From Acidobacteriaceae bacterium (lineage in GTDB: Bacteria > Acidobacteriota > Terriglobia > Terriglobales > Acidobacteriaceae): DNA of 34,804 nucleotides. Under the pieces are notes generated by a model. It was not told the origin of the DNA and did not search any database. It was given only the letters and a program-made list of their open reading frames with translations. The DNA lies in the NCBI GenBank assembly GCA_903642225.1, contig CAHJWI010000040.1, positions 1-34,804 of the forward strand, written 5' to 3'. Positions 14,238-23,319 of the stretch are shown here, piece by piece (within the stretch, counting starts at the first letter, position 1; each line of letters begins with the position of its first letter). Both the position numbers and the translations under genes were made by a program.

Positions 14238-15284
14238 ATGTCACTCACCCGCGAGCAAGCCTTAGATTGCTTCCACTCCGACGACCTCCTCGGCATCGGC
14301 ATGGAGGCGGATGGCGTACGGCGACGATTGCATCCTGAAGGCGTGGTCAGCTACATCATCGACCGCAACATCAACTACACAAACTTCTGCACAGAGTATT
14401 GCACCTTCTGCGCCTTTTACCGGCCGCTGAAAGGCAAGATGGCCGCGGAAGGATACATCCTCGACTTCGATACCATCTACGCCAAAATCGAGGAGACCGA
14501 GGAGCTTGGCGGGACCGGTGTTCTGATGCAGGGCGGCATCCACCCAGACCTGAAAATTGATTGGTTTGAGGCGTTGTTCAGCGGCATCAAGCAGCGCTTT
14601 CCCAAGATCTGGCTACACTGTCTGTCTGCCAGTGAGATCCTTGCGATCGCCGAGTATTCAGAGATCGATCTGCGCACCACAATCGCGCGGCTGCGGGACG
14701 CTGGACTCGACAGCATTCCCGGCGGCGGCGCCGAAATTCTGGACGACGATGTGCGCAAGCGGATCGCGCGCCTGAAGTGCCGCACGGAAGACTGGGTAAG
14801 CGTCCACAGGACAGCGCATCAACTCGGCATGCGCACCACCGCGACCATGATGTTCGGCGTAGGTGAAACCTTTGAGCAGCGCATCAACCACTTTGAGGTA
14901 GTGCGACAACTGCAGGAGGAAACCGGCGGTTTCACAGCGTTCATACCCTGGAGCTTTCAGCCCAACAACACCGCCCTTGGTGGCCGGGGTTGGGAGGAGG
15001 CGACCTCTGTCGAGTACCTGAAAACGCTCGCGATCAGCCGCATGTTCCTCGACAACATTCACAACGTGCAAAGCTCCTGGGTGACGCAGGGATTGAAGGT
15101 GTTGCAAATGGGCCTTCGGTTTGGCGGGAACGACGTTGGGTCGGTGATGCTGGAAGAAAATGTTGTGCGTGCTGCAGGTACAGCCAACTGCACCACAGAA
15201 GAAGAGCTGCGACGGCTCATTCGCGACGCGGGCTTCAAGCCTGTGCAGCGCGACACGCTCTACAACACCTGCTTCTTGAATTAG
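14238..15284 (+). CDS. mqnC: Cyclic dehypoxanthinyl futalosine synthase
   Basis: A 348-residue radical-SAM enzyme of the futalosine route to menaquinone; it cyclises dehypoxanthine futalosine. The iron-sulfur motif CxxxCxxC is Cys51, Cys55 and Cys58 (NFCTEYCTFCAFYRP). MqnC-specific stretches include MQGGIHPDLKIDWFEALF, LDSIPGGGAEIL, TTATMMFGVGETFEQRI, TGGFTAFIPWSFQPNNTALG and SSWVTQG. These separate it from MqnE. Other futalosine genes (mqnA, mqnB, mqnD, mqnE) are not in the window. The start at 14238 has only AAGG a few bases upstream. A strong hairpin lies just after the stop. Confidence 0.95.
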   Translation: MSLTREQALDCFHSDDLLGIGMEADGVRRRLHPEGVVSYIIDRNINYTNFCTEYCTFCAFYRPLKGKMAAEGYILDFDTIYAKIEETEELGGTGVLMQGGIHPDLKIDWFEALFSGIKQRFPKIWLHCLSASEILAIAEYSEIDLRTTIARLRDAGLDSIPGGGAEILDDDVRKRIARLKCRTEDWVSVHRTAHQLGMRTTATMMFGVGETFEQRINHFEVVRQLQEETGGFTAFIPWSFQPNNTALGGRGWEEATSVEYLKTLAISRMFLDNIHNVQSSWVTQGLKVLQMGLRFGGNDVGSVMLEENVVRAAGTANCTTEEELRRLIRDAGFKPVQRDTLYNTCFLN

Positions 15285-15307
15285 AGGTTGAACGCGAATA
15301 CAAGACT

Positions 15308-15345
15308 GCAAGGATTCGGCTTAGTCCGGATCCTTGCCGTCTTTG
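15308..15345 (+). terminator. Probable terminator of mqnC
   Basis: GCAAGGATTCGG (15308-15319) pairs with CCGGATCCTTGC (15326-15337), 12 pairs including one wobble, around the loop CTTAGT. A short CGTCTTT follows. It begins 24 bases after the mqnC stop and separates it from the receptor gene. Confidence 0.65.
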
Positions 15346-15626
15346 CGTGGGAGTTGCATTCTCTATCTGGAAGAACTGCAATATCGCAAACGGGTTAACC
15401 GAGCTTGGCGTTCTCGTGAATTTCCGTTACAGTGAAAGACATTCCAGTTTTGAAAATTCTAGTCGTCGTAGCACTCGAACTTGCAGCATCAGGACCCTTA
15501 ACGGCCTGAACACCGCACCTTCCTGAGTCATCCTCTGCCACGTTTCGCAGGGGCGGCACTGCATTCTCCCCAAAGAACCCGCCACCCAGGCGGGCACCCA
15601 ACCGTGTTCTCTTTTGGAGGTCGTAC
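15346..15626 (+). promoter_or_regulatory. Leader region of the TonB-dependent receptor, with a 5' hairpin and strong RBS
   Basis: This non-coding stretch of about 280 bases precedes the receptor. A perfect 6-bp hairpin CCCGCC/GGCGGG (15578-15583 with 15589-15594, 5-base loop) sits about 30 bases before the start codon. A strong GGAGG (15616-15620) follows, 6 bases before the ATG. A possible promoter TTGCAT-17-TGCAAT at about 15355-15383 is weak. The hairpin could affect translation, but no known riboswitch fold is recognised. Confidence 0.35.
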
Positions 15627-18600
15627 ATGCACTTCGGACTCTCTCGCCGATACCTTGCACCGGCGCTCGCAGTTGCCGCTCTCTCCGCACCACTCCTCGC
15701 ACAGACCTACCGCGGCAGCATCAACGGTTCCGTCGTCGATGCGACGGGCGCTGACGTTTCAGGCGCAGCCGTCGTCGCAGCCAATGTCGCGACCGGCGTG
15801 ACCATCAAGGGTTCAACTTCTTCGGCCGGCGACTTTCTCTTTGCTGATCTGCCCCTGGGAACCTATACCGTCACCGTCACAGCGAACGGCTTCGCTACCG
15901 CCAAATATGACAATGTCGAAGTGTCCGCAGGCGTGATCCGTACTCTACCCATCAAACTTGCCATCGCTTCAAGCGGCGAGGTCGTTGAGGTAAGCGCCGC
16001 TGCCCTCACCCTTGACACCACGACGCCGACACAGACCACTGTTCTTGACGCCAAGACTGTAGACGACATCCCACTGAACGGTCGCGATTTCACCCAGATG
16101 ATCGCACTCACACCCGGCTTTGGCGGATACAGCGGCGGTGGCTTTGGCTCGCTGAATGGAACTCGCGCGAACCAGGTGAACTGGCAGATCGATGGCGTCG
16201 ACAACAATGATCTCTGGCACAACATCCCCGCCGTGAACCAGGGCGGAGTCTCCGGCATCGCCGGTATCATCCTTCCCATCGATGCGGTAGACCAGTTCTC
16301 CGCTCAGACACAGTCCGGCCCTGAGGGTGGACGCAATCCCGGAGGCACGGTAAACCTGACACTTAAGTCGGGAACCAACTCCCTGCACGGCACCGTGTAC
16401 TACTTCAACCGCAACGAACTGTTCGGCGCCAAGAGCCCCTTCTCCGACACGAAACAGAAGGTCCGTAACTACAACACCGGCTTTTCCGTCGGCGGTCCAT
16501 TCGTCAAAGACAAGCTGTTCGGGTTTCTAACCTTTGAGCACCAGCGCTTTGTCATCGGTGAGTCCGGCACCGCAACCGAACCCTCCGTGGGCTGGCAGAA
16601 TCAGGCAAAAGCACTCCTCGCCTCCAAGGGACTAGTCGTCAACCCGGTGATGCAGAACACGCTCAACACCCTCTGGGGCACCAATGTGCTTGCGCAGGAT
16701 ACCGCAGGCGTCGTCGATAACTTTCACTCGAACGATCCTGAATACGGCTACAGCTGGAACGGCCTAGCAAAAGTGGATTACGCACTCACGTCGAAGGACA
16801 ACCTGAGTGTTCACTGGTTCGTCGGCCAGGGTAACCAGGTCGCCCCGGTCGGATCACAGCTCGTTGCCTATTACGAAATCGCGCCGATCCATGTGCAGAA
16901 CATTGCCATCGTGTACAACCGCGTCATCTCATCGTCAATCTCCAACGAAGTCCTCGCCGGCGTCAACTACTTCAATCAGGTCTTCAACGACAATCAGACG
17001 AATCAAAACGTACAGAGTCAGGGCTTTGTTACCGGTGCCACTTTCCCGAATGCTCCGAACATCACGATCAAAGGCTTCGACCCCGTCGGTCTAACCCCGC
17101 CCGAAGGTCGTAACGACATCACGGGACACCTCACCGACCAGCTCTCCTGGGTGAAGGGAAAACACCAGATGCGCTTCGGCGGAGAGTTTCGTCAGGCGCA
17201 GCTTGACGAGTTCTATCACCGCCATGCAACCGGGTCGTTCACCTTCGACGGTAGCCGGGTGACAACCGGAGCGTCCGGTAGAGTGAATGCGCTCGCTGAC
17301 TTCCTCGTCGGCAAAACTTCCGCAGCTAGCATTACGATCGGCGATCCCGAGCGTCAGGTTTTTGTCAACACCTGGTTCCTCAACGCAGGCGACTCCTGGC
17401 AGTTCTCGCCGAAGCTGAACATCAACTACGGCATTCGGTACGACTATGAAGGTCCGCTTCATAATCAGTACGCGAACATGTCCGTGTTCCGTCCCGAGCT
17501 CACCGCAAGCAACGGTCTCGCGTTTCAGGGAAACCAGGTTTCGTCTCTCTATCCTCAGTACTACAAGAACATAAGCCCCCGGGTCGGCCTCAGCTACTCG
17601 CCGGATTCAGATACGGTCATTCGGGCCGGCTACGGATGGTTTGCCGATACTCCAAATTTAAATCCCTTCCTCGACAACCGTCCCGGCAACCAAGCGCCTA
17701 ACGGCGTCGAGGGAAATCCCGGCGGCAATAACCCCGTCTTCTCCGTAAGCGCGGCAGATGGCGGGTCTAACACGACCATTGTTCAGAACGTGCCGATCTT
17801 CCCGTCGAGTGCTGGTTATCCTTGCTCTGCTACTTCGCCCTGCGGCGTCTTCAGTGTCCAGTCCACGTTCAGGCCTTCGTACAACGAGAATTACAGCCTG
17901 AACATTCAGCGCGCGCTGAACAGGAACGCGATTCTGCAGATCGGCTACGTTGGTTCGTCAGCGCGGCACCTGCTGAGCCTCATCGACCTGAACCAGTCGA
18001 AGCCCGGTGTTTACGCCGACCCACCAGCCAATACTCCTAACCCAGTCTCCGCCGACCTTCAGCGCCAGAAAACACGACCCTACTTCTCACAGTACAGCCA
18101 ATACGGCAACATCAACCAGATCTCGAGCATCGGCACAGCGAACTACAACTCGTTACAGGCGACCCTGCGTGTAAACAACTATCATCACTTCACCATGAAC
18201 GCGGTGTACACCTGGGCACACAACATGGACGAAGTGTCCCAGTATCGCGGAACGCTGCCGCAGGACAGCTTGCACTTCAAAGGCGACTACGGCAACTCCG
18301 ATTTCGACACCCGCAACAATTTCACAACCTTCCTCAGTTATGAAATTCCTGGTTCGCAGCACCTGAAGCAGCTTACGAGCGGCTGGCAAGTGAACGGCCT
18401 GCTGAACTTTCATGGTGGACAGCCCTTCCAGATCTTCGCCAATACCGACATCAGTGGGACGAACGAAAACCTGGATCGTGTCAACCAGATCTCAGCGGCA
18501 CGCACCGGCATCAGTGGTCAACACCCGAAAGCCACATGGATTGACCTCAGCAATTTTGTTCTGCCGACCGCAGGCACATTTGGCACGCTGCGTCGCAATC

Positions 18601-18890
18601 AGTACTATGGCCCAGGATTTTCCGATACCGACCTCTCATTCTTCAAGAACACGAGGTTCGGCGAGAAGCTCACCATACAGTTCCGCGCGGAGCTGTTTAA
18701 CCTCTTTAATCGTGTGAATTACGCTCCGCCCAGTATCAACTTCGCTGCTGTGTCTAACGGAACCGGAGCTTTTGACCCTAAGAACGGTAGCGCCACTCTG
18801 AACGACACGATCGGCGATTACAACGGAGCACCCGGTATCGGCTCCGGCGAACCGTTCAACACCCAGTTCGGCGCGAAAATTATCTTCTGA
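15627..18890 (+). CDS. Oar-like TonB-dependent receptor with carboxypeptidase-regulatory-like domain
   Basis: A 1087-residue outer-membrane protein of the large Acidobacteria family of TonB-dependent transporters. Residues 1-25 are a signal peptide (ending PLLAQ). Residues about 28-113 form a carboxypeptidase-regulatory-like (CarboxypepD_reg) beta-sandwich (GSINGSVVDATGADVSGA, GTYTVTVTANGF). The plug domain spans about 130-250 (IPLNGRDFTQMI, GGTVNLTLKSGTNSLHGTVY), and the rest is a beta barrel ending in the aromatic GAKIIF. The substrate is unknown; relatives are thought to import glycans or peptides. It stands alone between two hairpin terminators, which suggests a monocistronic unit. GGAGG 6 bases before the ATG fixes the start. 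Confidence 0.93.
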   Translation: MHFGLSRRYLAPALAVAALSAPLLAQTYRGSINGSVVDATGADVSGAAVVAANVATGVTIKGSTSSAGDFLFADLPLGTYTVTVTANGFATAKYDNVEVSAGVIRTLPIKLAIASSGEVVEVSAAALTLDTTTPTQTTVLDAKTVDDIPLNGRDFTQMIALTPGFGGYSGGGFGSLNGTRANQVNWQIDGVDNNDLWHNIPAVNQGGVSGIAGIILPIDAVDQFSAQTQSGPEGGRNPGGTVNLTLKSGTNSLHGTVYYFNRNELFGAKSPFSDTKQKVRNYNTGFSVGGPFVKDKLFGFLTFEHQRFVIGESGTATEPSVGWQNQAKALLASKGLVVNPVMQNTLNTLWGTNVLAQDTAGVVDNFHSNDPEYGYSWNGLAKVDYALTSKDNLSVHWFVGQGNQVAPVGSQLVAYYEIAPIHVQNIAIVYNRVISSSISNEVLAGVNYFNQVFNDNQTNQNVQSQGFVTGATFPNAPNITIKGFDPVGLTPPEGRNDITGHLTDQLSWVKGKHQMRFGGEFRQAQLDEFYHRHATGSFTFDGSRVTTGASGRVNALADFLVGKTSAASITIGDPERQVFVNTWFLNAGDSWQFSPKLNINYGIRYDYEGPLHNQYANMSVFRPELTASNGLAFQGNQVSSLYPQYYKNISPRVGLSYSPDSDTVIRAGYGWFADTPNLNPFLDNRPGNQAPNGVEGNPGGNNPVFSVSAADGGSNTTIVQNVPIFPSSAGYPCSATSPCGVFSVQSTFRPSYNENYSLNIQRALNRNAILQIGYVGSSARHLLSLIDLNQSKPGVYADPPANTPNPVSADLQRQKTRPYFSQYSQYGNINQISSIGTANYNSLQATLRVNNYHHFTMNAVYTWAHNMDEVSQYRGTLPQDSLHFKGDYGNSDFDTRNNFTTFLSYEIPGSQHLKQLTSGWQVNGLLNFHGGQPFQIFANTDISGTNENLDRVNQISAARTGISGQHPKATWIDLSNFVLPTAGTFGTLRRNQYYGPGFSDTDLSFFKNTRFGEKLTIQFRAELFNLFNRVNYAPPSINFAAVSNGTGAFDPKNGSATLNDTIGDYNGAPGIGSGEPFNTQFGAKIIF

Positions 18891-18916
18891 TCTCGCCGCC
18901 TATCCCACACCCGAGA

Positions 18917-18949
18917 GGCCACGGCAACCACCGTGGCCCTTTGCTTTGC
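18917..18949 (+). terminator. Terminator of the TonB-dependent receptor gene
   Basis: A perfect 8-bp stem GGCCACGG (18917-18924) with CCGTGGCC (18931-18938), loop CAACCA, is followed by CTTTGCTTT. It lies 27 bases after the receptor stop. Confidence 0.75.
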
Positions 18950-19020
18950 CGGAAAATCTTTCCCGCTGCAACTTGCAGCACCCGTCCGGTAAACTTAACA
19001 ACGTGCGCCACATATCCAAC

Positions 19021-20655
19021 ATGGCTTTCGCGTTCTTTGCCGAACCCCATGGCCTTGGTCACTACTGGCGCATGCACTATGCCCAGCGCACCTTTCAGGG
19101 GATGTATCGCTGGAACACCTTCGATGTTTTGCTGCTCATTCCTTACTTCGCCGTCATGATTGTGCTTGCCTTCTACGGCGTTCATCGCTACCAACTGGTG
19201 TGGCTCTACTACCGCAACAAAAGGAAGGCGGCACACTCCTCCACACCCCCAGTGCACTTTGCTGAGGGGCAACTACCATTCGTCACGATTCAGCTACCCA
19301 TGTTCAACGAGCAGTTCGTACTGGACCGGCTGATAGACGCATGCTGCCGCATTGAGTATCCCAGGGATCGCTTTGAGATCCAGGTGCTGGACGACAGCAC
19401 CGACGAAACTGCGCAAGTGGCTGAAGAAACCGTCGTTCGTTACGCCGCAGGTACGGCCGACCTGCCGACGCAGCCCATCGTCTACATACACCGCACTGAC
19501 CGTTACGGCTACAAGGCTGGCGCCCTGGATGCCGGTCTGCAAAAGGCTCGAGGCGAGTTCATCGCCATCTTCGACGCAGATTTTGTCCCACCGCCGGATT
19601 GGCTGTTGAAGGTCGTTCACCAGTTTGCTGACCCGGCGATCGGCATGGTCCAAACCCGATGGACACACCTGAATCGGAACTTCAGCTTTCTCACTCAGGT
19701 CGAGGCCATCCTGCTGGACGGTCACTTCGTGCTGGAGCATGGCGGACGTTCACGTGCCGGCGTCTTCTTCAACTTCAATGGCACCGCAGGCATGTGGCGA
19801 CGCATCGCCATCGACCAGGCAGGAGGTTGGCAGCACGACACGCTTACTGAAGACACCGACCTGAGCTATCGCGCTCAACTGAAGGGCTGGCAGTTCAAGT
19901 ACCTGCAAGACGTGGAGTGTCCCGCTGAGCTGCCCATTGAGATGACCGCGTTCAAAACCCAGCAGGCTCGCTGGGCCAAGGGCCTCATTCAAACAGCAAA
20001 GAAAATACTCCCCCGCGTCCTCAAGTCCGACGCACCGTTCCACACTAAACTTGAAGCCTGGTATCACCTCACCGCAAATCTAAGTTACCCGCTCATGATC
20101 GTACTCAGCGTCCTTCTCATGCCTGCCATGATCATTCGTTCCTGGCAGGGATGGGTGCAGATGCTGCTGATCGATTTCCCGCTGTTCATGGCCAGTACTT
20201 TTTCCATCTCCTCGTTCTACCTCGTTTCGCAACGAGAGCTGTTCCCGCGTCGCTGGTATCGCACGTTCCTGTATCTGCCCGTTCTCATGGCGCTTGGTGT
20301 TGGTCTTACAATCACCAATACAAAAGCCGTGCTTGAGGCATTGTTCGGCATCCAGTCCGCCTTCGCACGCACTCCAAAGTATCGCGTTGAGAAAAAAGGC
20401 GAACGTTCCCAGGCTAAGAAATACCGTAAGCGGCTTGGTATCGTTCCGTGGATCGAATTGGCTATTGGGTGCTACTTTGCGTTCACCGTGTGGTACGCCG
20501 TTGCCAGTGAGAACTACTTTACGGTTCCTTTCCTTTTGCTTTTCGTCATCGGCTACTGGTACACCGGCCTGCTCAGCCTGCTTCAAGGCCGCTTCGATCG
20601 TTTCCGGTCAACGAGCGGTCCCATGCATGAGAAGCCCTATCCAGTGGGCGTGTAG
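19021..20655 (+). CDS. Membrane-bound family 2 glycosyltransferase (cellulose-synthase/CslA-like)
   Basis: A 544-residue processive-type GT2 enzyme. After one N-terminal membrane helix (about residues 37-58) comes the GT-A domain. It shows LDDSTDE (Asp124, Asp125), the DxD motif FDADF (Asp185, Asp187), the acceptor motif TED (276-278) and QQARW (Gln314-Trp318). Three or four C-terminal helices form the export channel region. Such enzymes build beta-linked polysaccharides from a nucleotide sugar and pass them across the inner membrane. The product cannot be told from sequence; glucomannan-synthase-like CslA enzymes look similar. I chose the ATG at 19021; the reading frame is open upstream to 18946 but without a typical start. 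The downstream small membrane gene and rmlC are likely co-transcribed. Confidence 0.88.
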   Translation: MAFAFFAEPHGLGHYWRMHYAQRTFQGMYRWNTFDVLLLIPYFAVMIVLAFYGVHRYQLVWLYYRNKRKAAHSSTPPVHFAEGQLPFVTIQLPMFNEQFVLDRLIDACCRIEYPRDRFEIQVLDDSTDETAQVAEETVVRYAAGTADLPTQPIVYIHRTDRYGYKAGALDAGLQKARGEFIAIFDADFVPPPDWLLKVVHQFADPAIGMVQTRWTHLNRNFSFLTQVEAILLDGHFVLEHGGRSRAGVFFNFNGTAGMWRRIAIDQAGGWQHDTLTEDTDLSYRAQLKGWQFKYLQDVECPAELPIEMTAFKTQQARWAKGLIQTAKKILPRVLKSDAPFHTKLEAWYHLTANLSYPLMIVLSVLLMPAMIIRSWQGWVQMLLIDFPLFMASTFSISSFYLVSQRELFPRRWYRTFLYLPVLMALGVGLTITNTKAVLEALFGIQSAFARTPKYRVEKKGERSQAKKYRKRLGIVPWIELAIGCYFAFTVWYAVASENYFTVPFLLLFVIGYWYTGLLSLLQGRFDRFRSTSGPMHEKPYPVGV

Positions 20656-20711
20656 CGACGCAGGCATCGCTAGGCTTCCTCCTTGATACACTGCCTTTAA
20701 GGAGTCCCGCC

Positions 20712-21110
20712 CTGATCGGCTTTTTTCTACCCATAGCAGAGGCTATCCTCGCCGGCTACATAGCAACCGTTGTCGTGTACATGTTTCTTATGCTGCTGGT
20801 GACACGGTTGGGACGCAAACTCCTCATGAATGGTGACTGCGTAAGTCCGGTGTACACGCTACTGCTGTGCCTCGTGTGGTTCGTGTCTTCTGCTGTCGGC
20901 GCATACGTGTGCTTTGGCATGTCGCCTCTCGCTCCCTACGGCACCATCGCGTTTCCGTTGCTACTCGCCATCACCAGTATCATCGTGGTTCTGCGCAATG
21001 TTTTCCAATTGCCCGGCCAGCAATCCTGGTCTGCGACGGCAGGCATCTCTATCATGATTGTGAGTGCCACAGTCGCCACCCTGTACATGCGTCACGCTTT
21101 TACGTTCTAA
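20712..21110 (+). CDS. Small four-helix membrane protein, probable CTG start
   Basis: A 132-residue hydrophobic protein of unknown function with four predicted helices (IGFFLPIAEAILAGYIATVV, TLLLCLVWFVSSAVGAYV, TIAFPLLLAITSIIVVLR and SIMIVSATVATLYMRHAF). The only good Shine-Dalgarno, AAGGAG (20699-20704), sits 7 bases before an in-frame CTG at 20712. The first standard start, GTG at 20775, has no ribosome site and would cut the first helix in half. I therefore annotate the CTG start, which is rare in bacteria. The gene ends 9 bases before rmlC and lies 56 bases after the glycosyltransferase, so a role in surface-polysaccharide assembly is possible by position only. Confidence 0.6.
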   Translation: MIGFFLPIAEAILAGYIATVVVYMFLMLLVTRLGRKLLMNGDCVSPVYTLLLCLVWFVSSAVGAYVCFGMSPLAPYGTIAFPLLLAITSIIVVLRNVFQLPGQQSWSATAGISIMIVSATVATLYMRHAFTF

Positions 21111-21119
21111 CAGAAGGTT

Positions 21120-21674
21120 ATGCAAGCTCTTCCGACAAGTATTCCCGAAGTCGTCTTACTCGAACCCCAAGTCTTTGGGGATGACCGTGGATTTTTCTTC
21201 GAATCCTACTCCGAGCGCACCTTTCAACAGCTGGGATTGCCAACACGCTACCTGCAGGACAATCACTCCCGCTCCTTGCGTGGCGTGCTCCGTGGCATCC
21301 ACTACCAAGTGCAGCAGCCCCAGGGCAAGCTTGTCCGCGTACTTGTGGGGGAGGTGTACGACGTTGCAGTCGACCTGCGCCGCTCTTCACCGACCTTCGG
21401 CAAGTGGGTCGGAGAGTTTATAAGCGAAAGCAACCACCGGCTTCTTTGGATTCCACCAGGCTTCGGCCATGCCTTCCTCGTGCTGTCAGACGTTGCAGAG
21501 TTCGCCTACAAGGCTACTGAGTTCTATGCGCCGCAACATGAACACACTCTGGTGTGGAATGATCCGGCCGTGGCCATCGATTGGCCGCTGCATCTGATAC
21601 CGGGCACGGCTCCCATCTTGTCGGCCAAGGATCAGGCAGGCAAGCCGCTGGCCCAGGCTGAAACTTACGCCTGA
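21120..21674 (+). CDS. rmlC: dTDP-4-dehydrorhamnose 3,5-epimerase
   Basis: A 184-residue cupin-type epimerase that converts dTDP-4-keto-6-deoxyglucose to the L-rhamnose precursor. The family landmarks are present: RGFFFESY, QDNHSRS, RGIHYQ (catalytic His61), VRVLVGEVYDVAVDLR, PPGFGHAF and EFAYKATEFYAP (catalytic-type Tyr130). The length is normal. The start ATG at 21120 has GAAGG just upstream. rmlA, rmlB and rmlD are not in the window, so rhamnose synthesis must be completed by genes elsewhere. Its place after a glycosyltransferase points to a rhamnose-containing surface polymer. Confidence 0.93.
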   Translation: MQALPTSIPEVVLLEPQVFGDDRGFFFESYSERTFQQLGLPTRYLQDNHSRSLRGVLRGIHYQVQQPQGKLVRVLVGEVYDVAVDLRRSSPTFGKWVGEFISESNHRLLWIPPGFGHAFLVLSDVAEFAYKATEFYAPQHEHTLVWNDPAVAIDWPLHLIPGTAPILSAKDQAGKPLAQAETYA

Positions 21675-21729
21675 CACATATGCCTTACGAAGAGGGTAAC
21701 CCGCTCACTACTGCCCGGCAGTTTTGCAG

Positions 21730-23148
21730 CTAGTGTCTGATCGTCTTCTTCCGGATAGCCGGAAGCCTGTTCCCAGACTTTGCGGGTGTGCCCGTGCGAT
21801 TAGACGGTGTTTTCCTGACCAGGCCTTTCCGGTCCTTAGCCATTCTTTTGGAGGACCGTTTAGCAGCAGGCATTACGTGTCCGACAGCAGCACGATGCCG
21901 AACTGCCATGGGTGTCACCTCCACCTCCTCGCGTCCCTCAGTCGCACTGCGCTCCCGTTCCGGGTCATCAGCATCAACAGGAACTGGCGGCAGACCTGCA
22001 AGCTGAATCAGCAAGGCATTCGTTTCTCGAAACAGGTTAGCGCCTGACCGCTGTCGACCCTGGGTAGCCGCAACGAACACGCCCGTACGCTTTGCCGGGT
22101 TTAAAGCGATGTACGTCTGAAAGCCGGCGCCGCCTCCCGTCTTCTCCACAATGCGCGCATCGCCCTCGCCCCCATTGATCTCGATCCAGCCCAGACCGAT
22201 GCCGGTCGGAACACCCGCGTGTCCAAGTCCCTGGACGCTGTGGAGTTGCTCTGGCCTTAGATACACCGCGCGCGCTGCGCCGTCTTGATGCACCGGCACT
22301 CCTGGCAGGTCAAGCATGTACCGCAGCAGTTTTGCCATATCTTCCGCCGTGGAGTACATGCCACCGGAGCCGGCAGCGGTCTCCGTACTGGTGCATTGAA
22401 TCGGCTCACGCGCTCCGCCCATCAACCTTGAACACTGGTCTGCTGTTGGCGCCAATGTTGTATCCCTCAAACCCAGTGGGCGAGCCGTACGTTCCGCGAA
22501 AAGCTGCGCATAGGACTTTCCACTCACGTGACTCAGAGCGTCACCCAATAAATCGAAGCCTATATTCGAGTAGTGCGCTGACGTCCCCGGTGAAGTCCGC
22601 AGCCGAAACTTGGGCAGCCATTGCCAGCGAAACGCCTCATCCGGAAACGTGAAGTGCGCCATGCCGACCGGGGGGTACGCTATCTCGCGAGGCAGCCCGG
22701 CGGTATGGGTCGCCAAGTCGCCAAGTGTAATGCCGCGTTCCGCAGGCCCCCGAGCAGTCATCATCGGCACCCTCACAACGTCCCCGCTTGTATTGACAGG
22801 CGCAAACTTCTGCAAGGGATCCGTAAAGGCAACGGTGTGATCGAGCACCAGTTTCACCAGCAGATCTGTCGCAAGTATCTTCGACAAACTGCACAGACGT
22901 AGCAGTGAGTTGGGCGCCGGTTTCTGTTCGGAGCCGGGTGCGGTCTGACCATAAGTCTGCATCCACACTTCGCTACCGCGCACAACGACGAGCACCAGCC
23001 CCGTGGATCCCGTGCGGTGAAACATCGCCTCCGCAACCGGATCCGCTGAATTCAGGGCGGGTTGCAATGTAGGCGACTCAGCACGTAGGTTCATACTTGC
23101 AAAGCAGGCAGTCAGGGTCACAGCTTGGATGACACGGCAGGCAAACAA
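21730..23148 (-). CDS. Serine beta-lactamase-like hydrolase (class C/AmpH type) with basic C-terminal tail
   Basis: A 472-residue exported serine hydrolase of the beta-lactamase/penicillin-binding fold. Ser87-x-x-Lys90 (CSLSK), Tyr193-x-Asn195 (HYSN) and Lys336-Thr-Gly (EKTGGG) form the three active-site motifs. The family contains AmpC beta-lactamases, AmpH-type D-Ala-D-Ala peptidases and esterases, which cannot be told apart here. The N-terminus looks like a signal peptide starting at TTG 23148, with GGGAG 10 bases upstream. The catalytic domain ends near residue 385. The rest is a polar tail whose last 45 residues (428-472) contain 16 Lys or Arg. Such a tail is not usual for the family. 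It is convergent with rmlC. Confidence 0.87.
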   Translation of the reverse strand: MFACRVIQAVTLTACFASMNLRAESPTLQPALNSADPVAEAMFHRTGSTGLVLVVVRGSEVWMQTYGQTAPGSEQKPAPNSLLRLCSLSKILATDLLVKLVLDHTVAFTDPLQKFAPVNTSGDVVRVPMMTARGPAERGITLGDLATHTAGLPREIAYPPVGMAHFTFPDEAFRWQWLPKFRLRTSPGTSAHYSNIGFDLLGDALSHVSGKSYAQLFAERTARPLGLRDTTLAPTADQCSRLMGGAREPIQCTSTETAAGSGGMYSTAEDMAKLLRYMLDLPGVPVHQDGAARAVYLRPEQLHSVQGLGHAGVPTGIGLGWIEINGGEGDARIVEKTGGGAGFQTYIALNPAKRTGVFVAATQGRQRSGANLFRETNALLIQLAGLPPVPVDADDPERERSATEGREEVEVTPMAVRHRAAVGHVMPAAKRSSKRMAKDRKGLVRKTPSNRTGTPAKSGNRLPAIRKKTIRH

Positions 23149-23266
23149 TCTTTTCAGGCTCCCAAATAGCGGCGCTCACACACCACCTCTCCTAACGTAC
23201 GGCAAGCCAACGCGCCGTTCGCGCGACGAAAGGGCAGGCGAACCACGCGAGGAACGTGCGCACAAC

Positions 23267-23295
23267 AAAAAAGGGTCTCCGTATTTGGGGACCCT
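23267..23295 (-). terminator. Rho-independent terminator of the outer-membrane protein gene
   Basis: On the minus strand a 9-bp stem (23295-23287 with 23280-23272, one GU pair, 6-base loop) is followed by a run of six Ts (23272-23267). It begins 25 bases after the outer-membrane protein stop. It separates that gene from the beta-lactamase-like gene downstream. Confidence 0.9.
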
Positions 23296-23319
23296 CTGTT
23301 CTGCACATAAGCCGACCCG

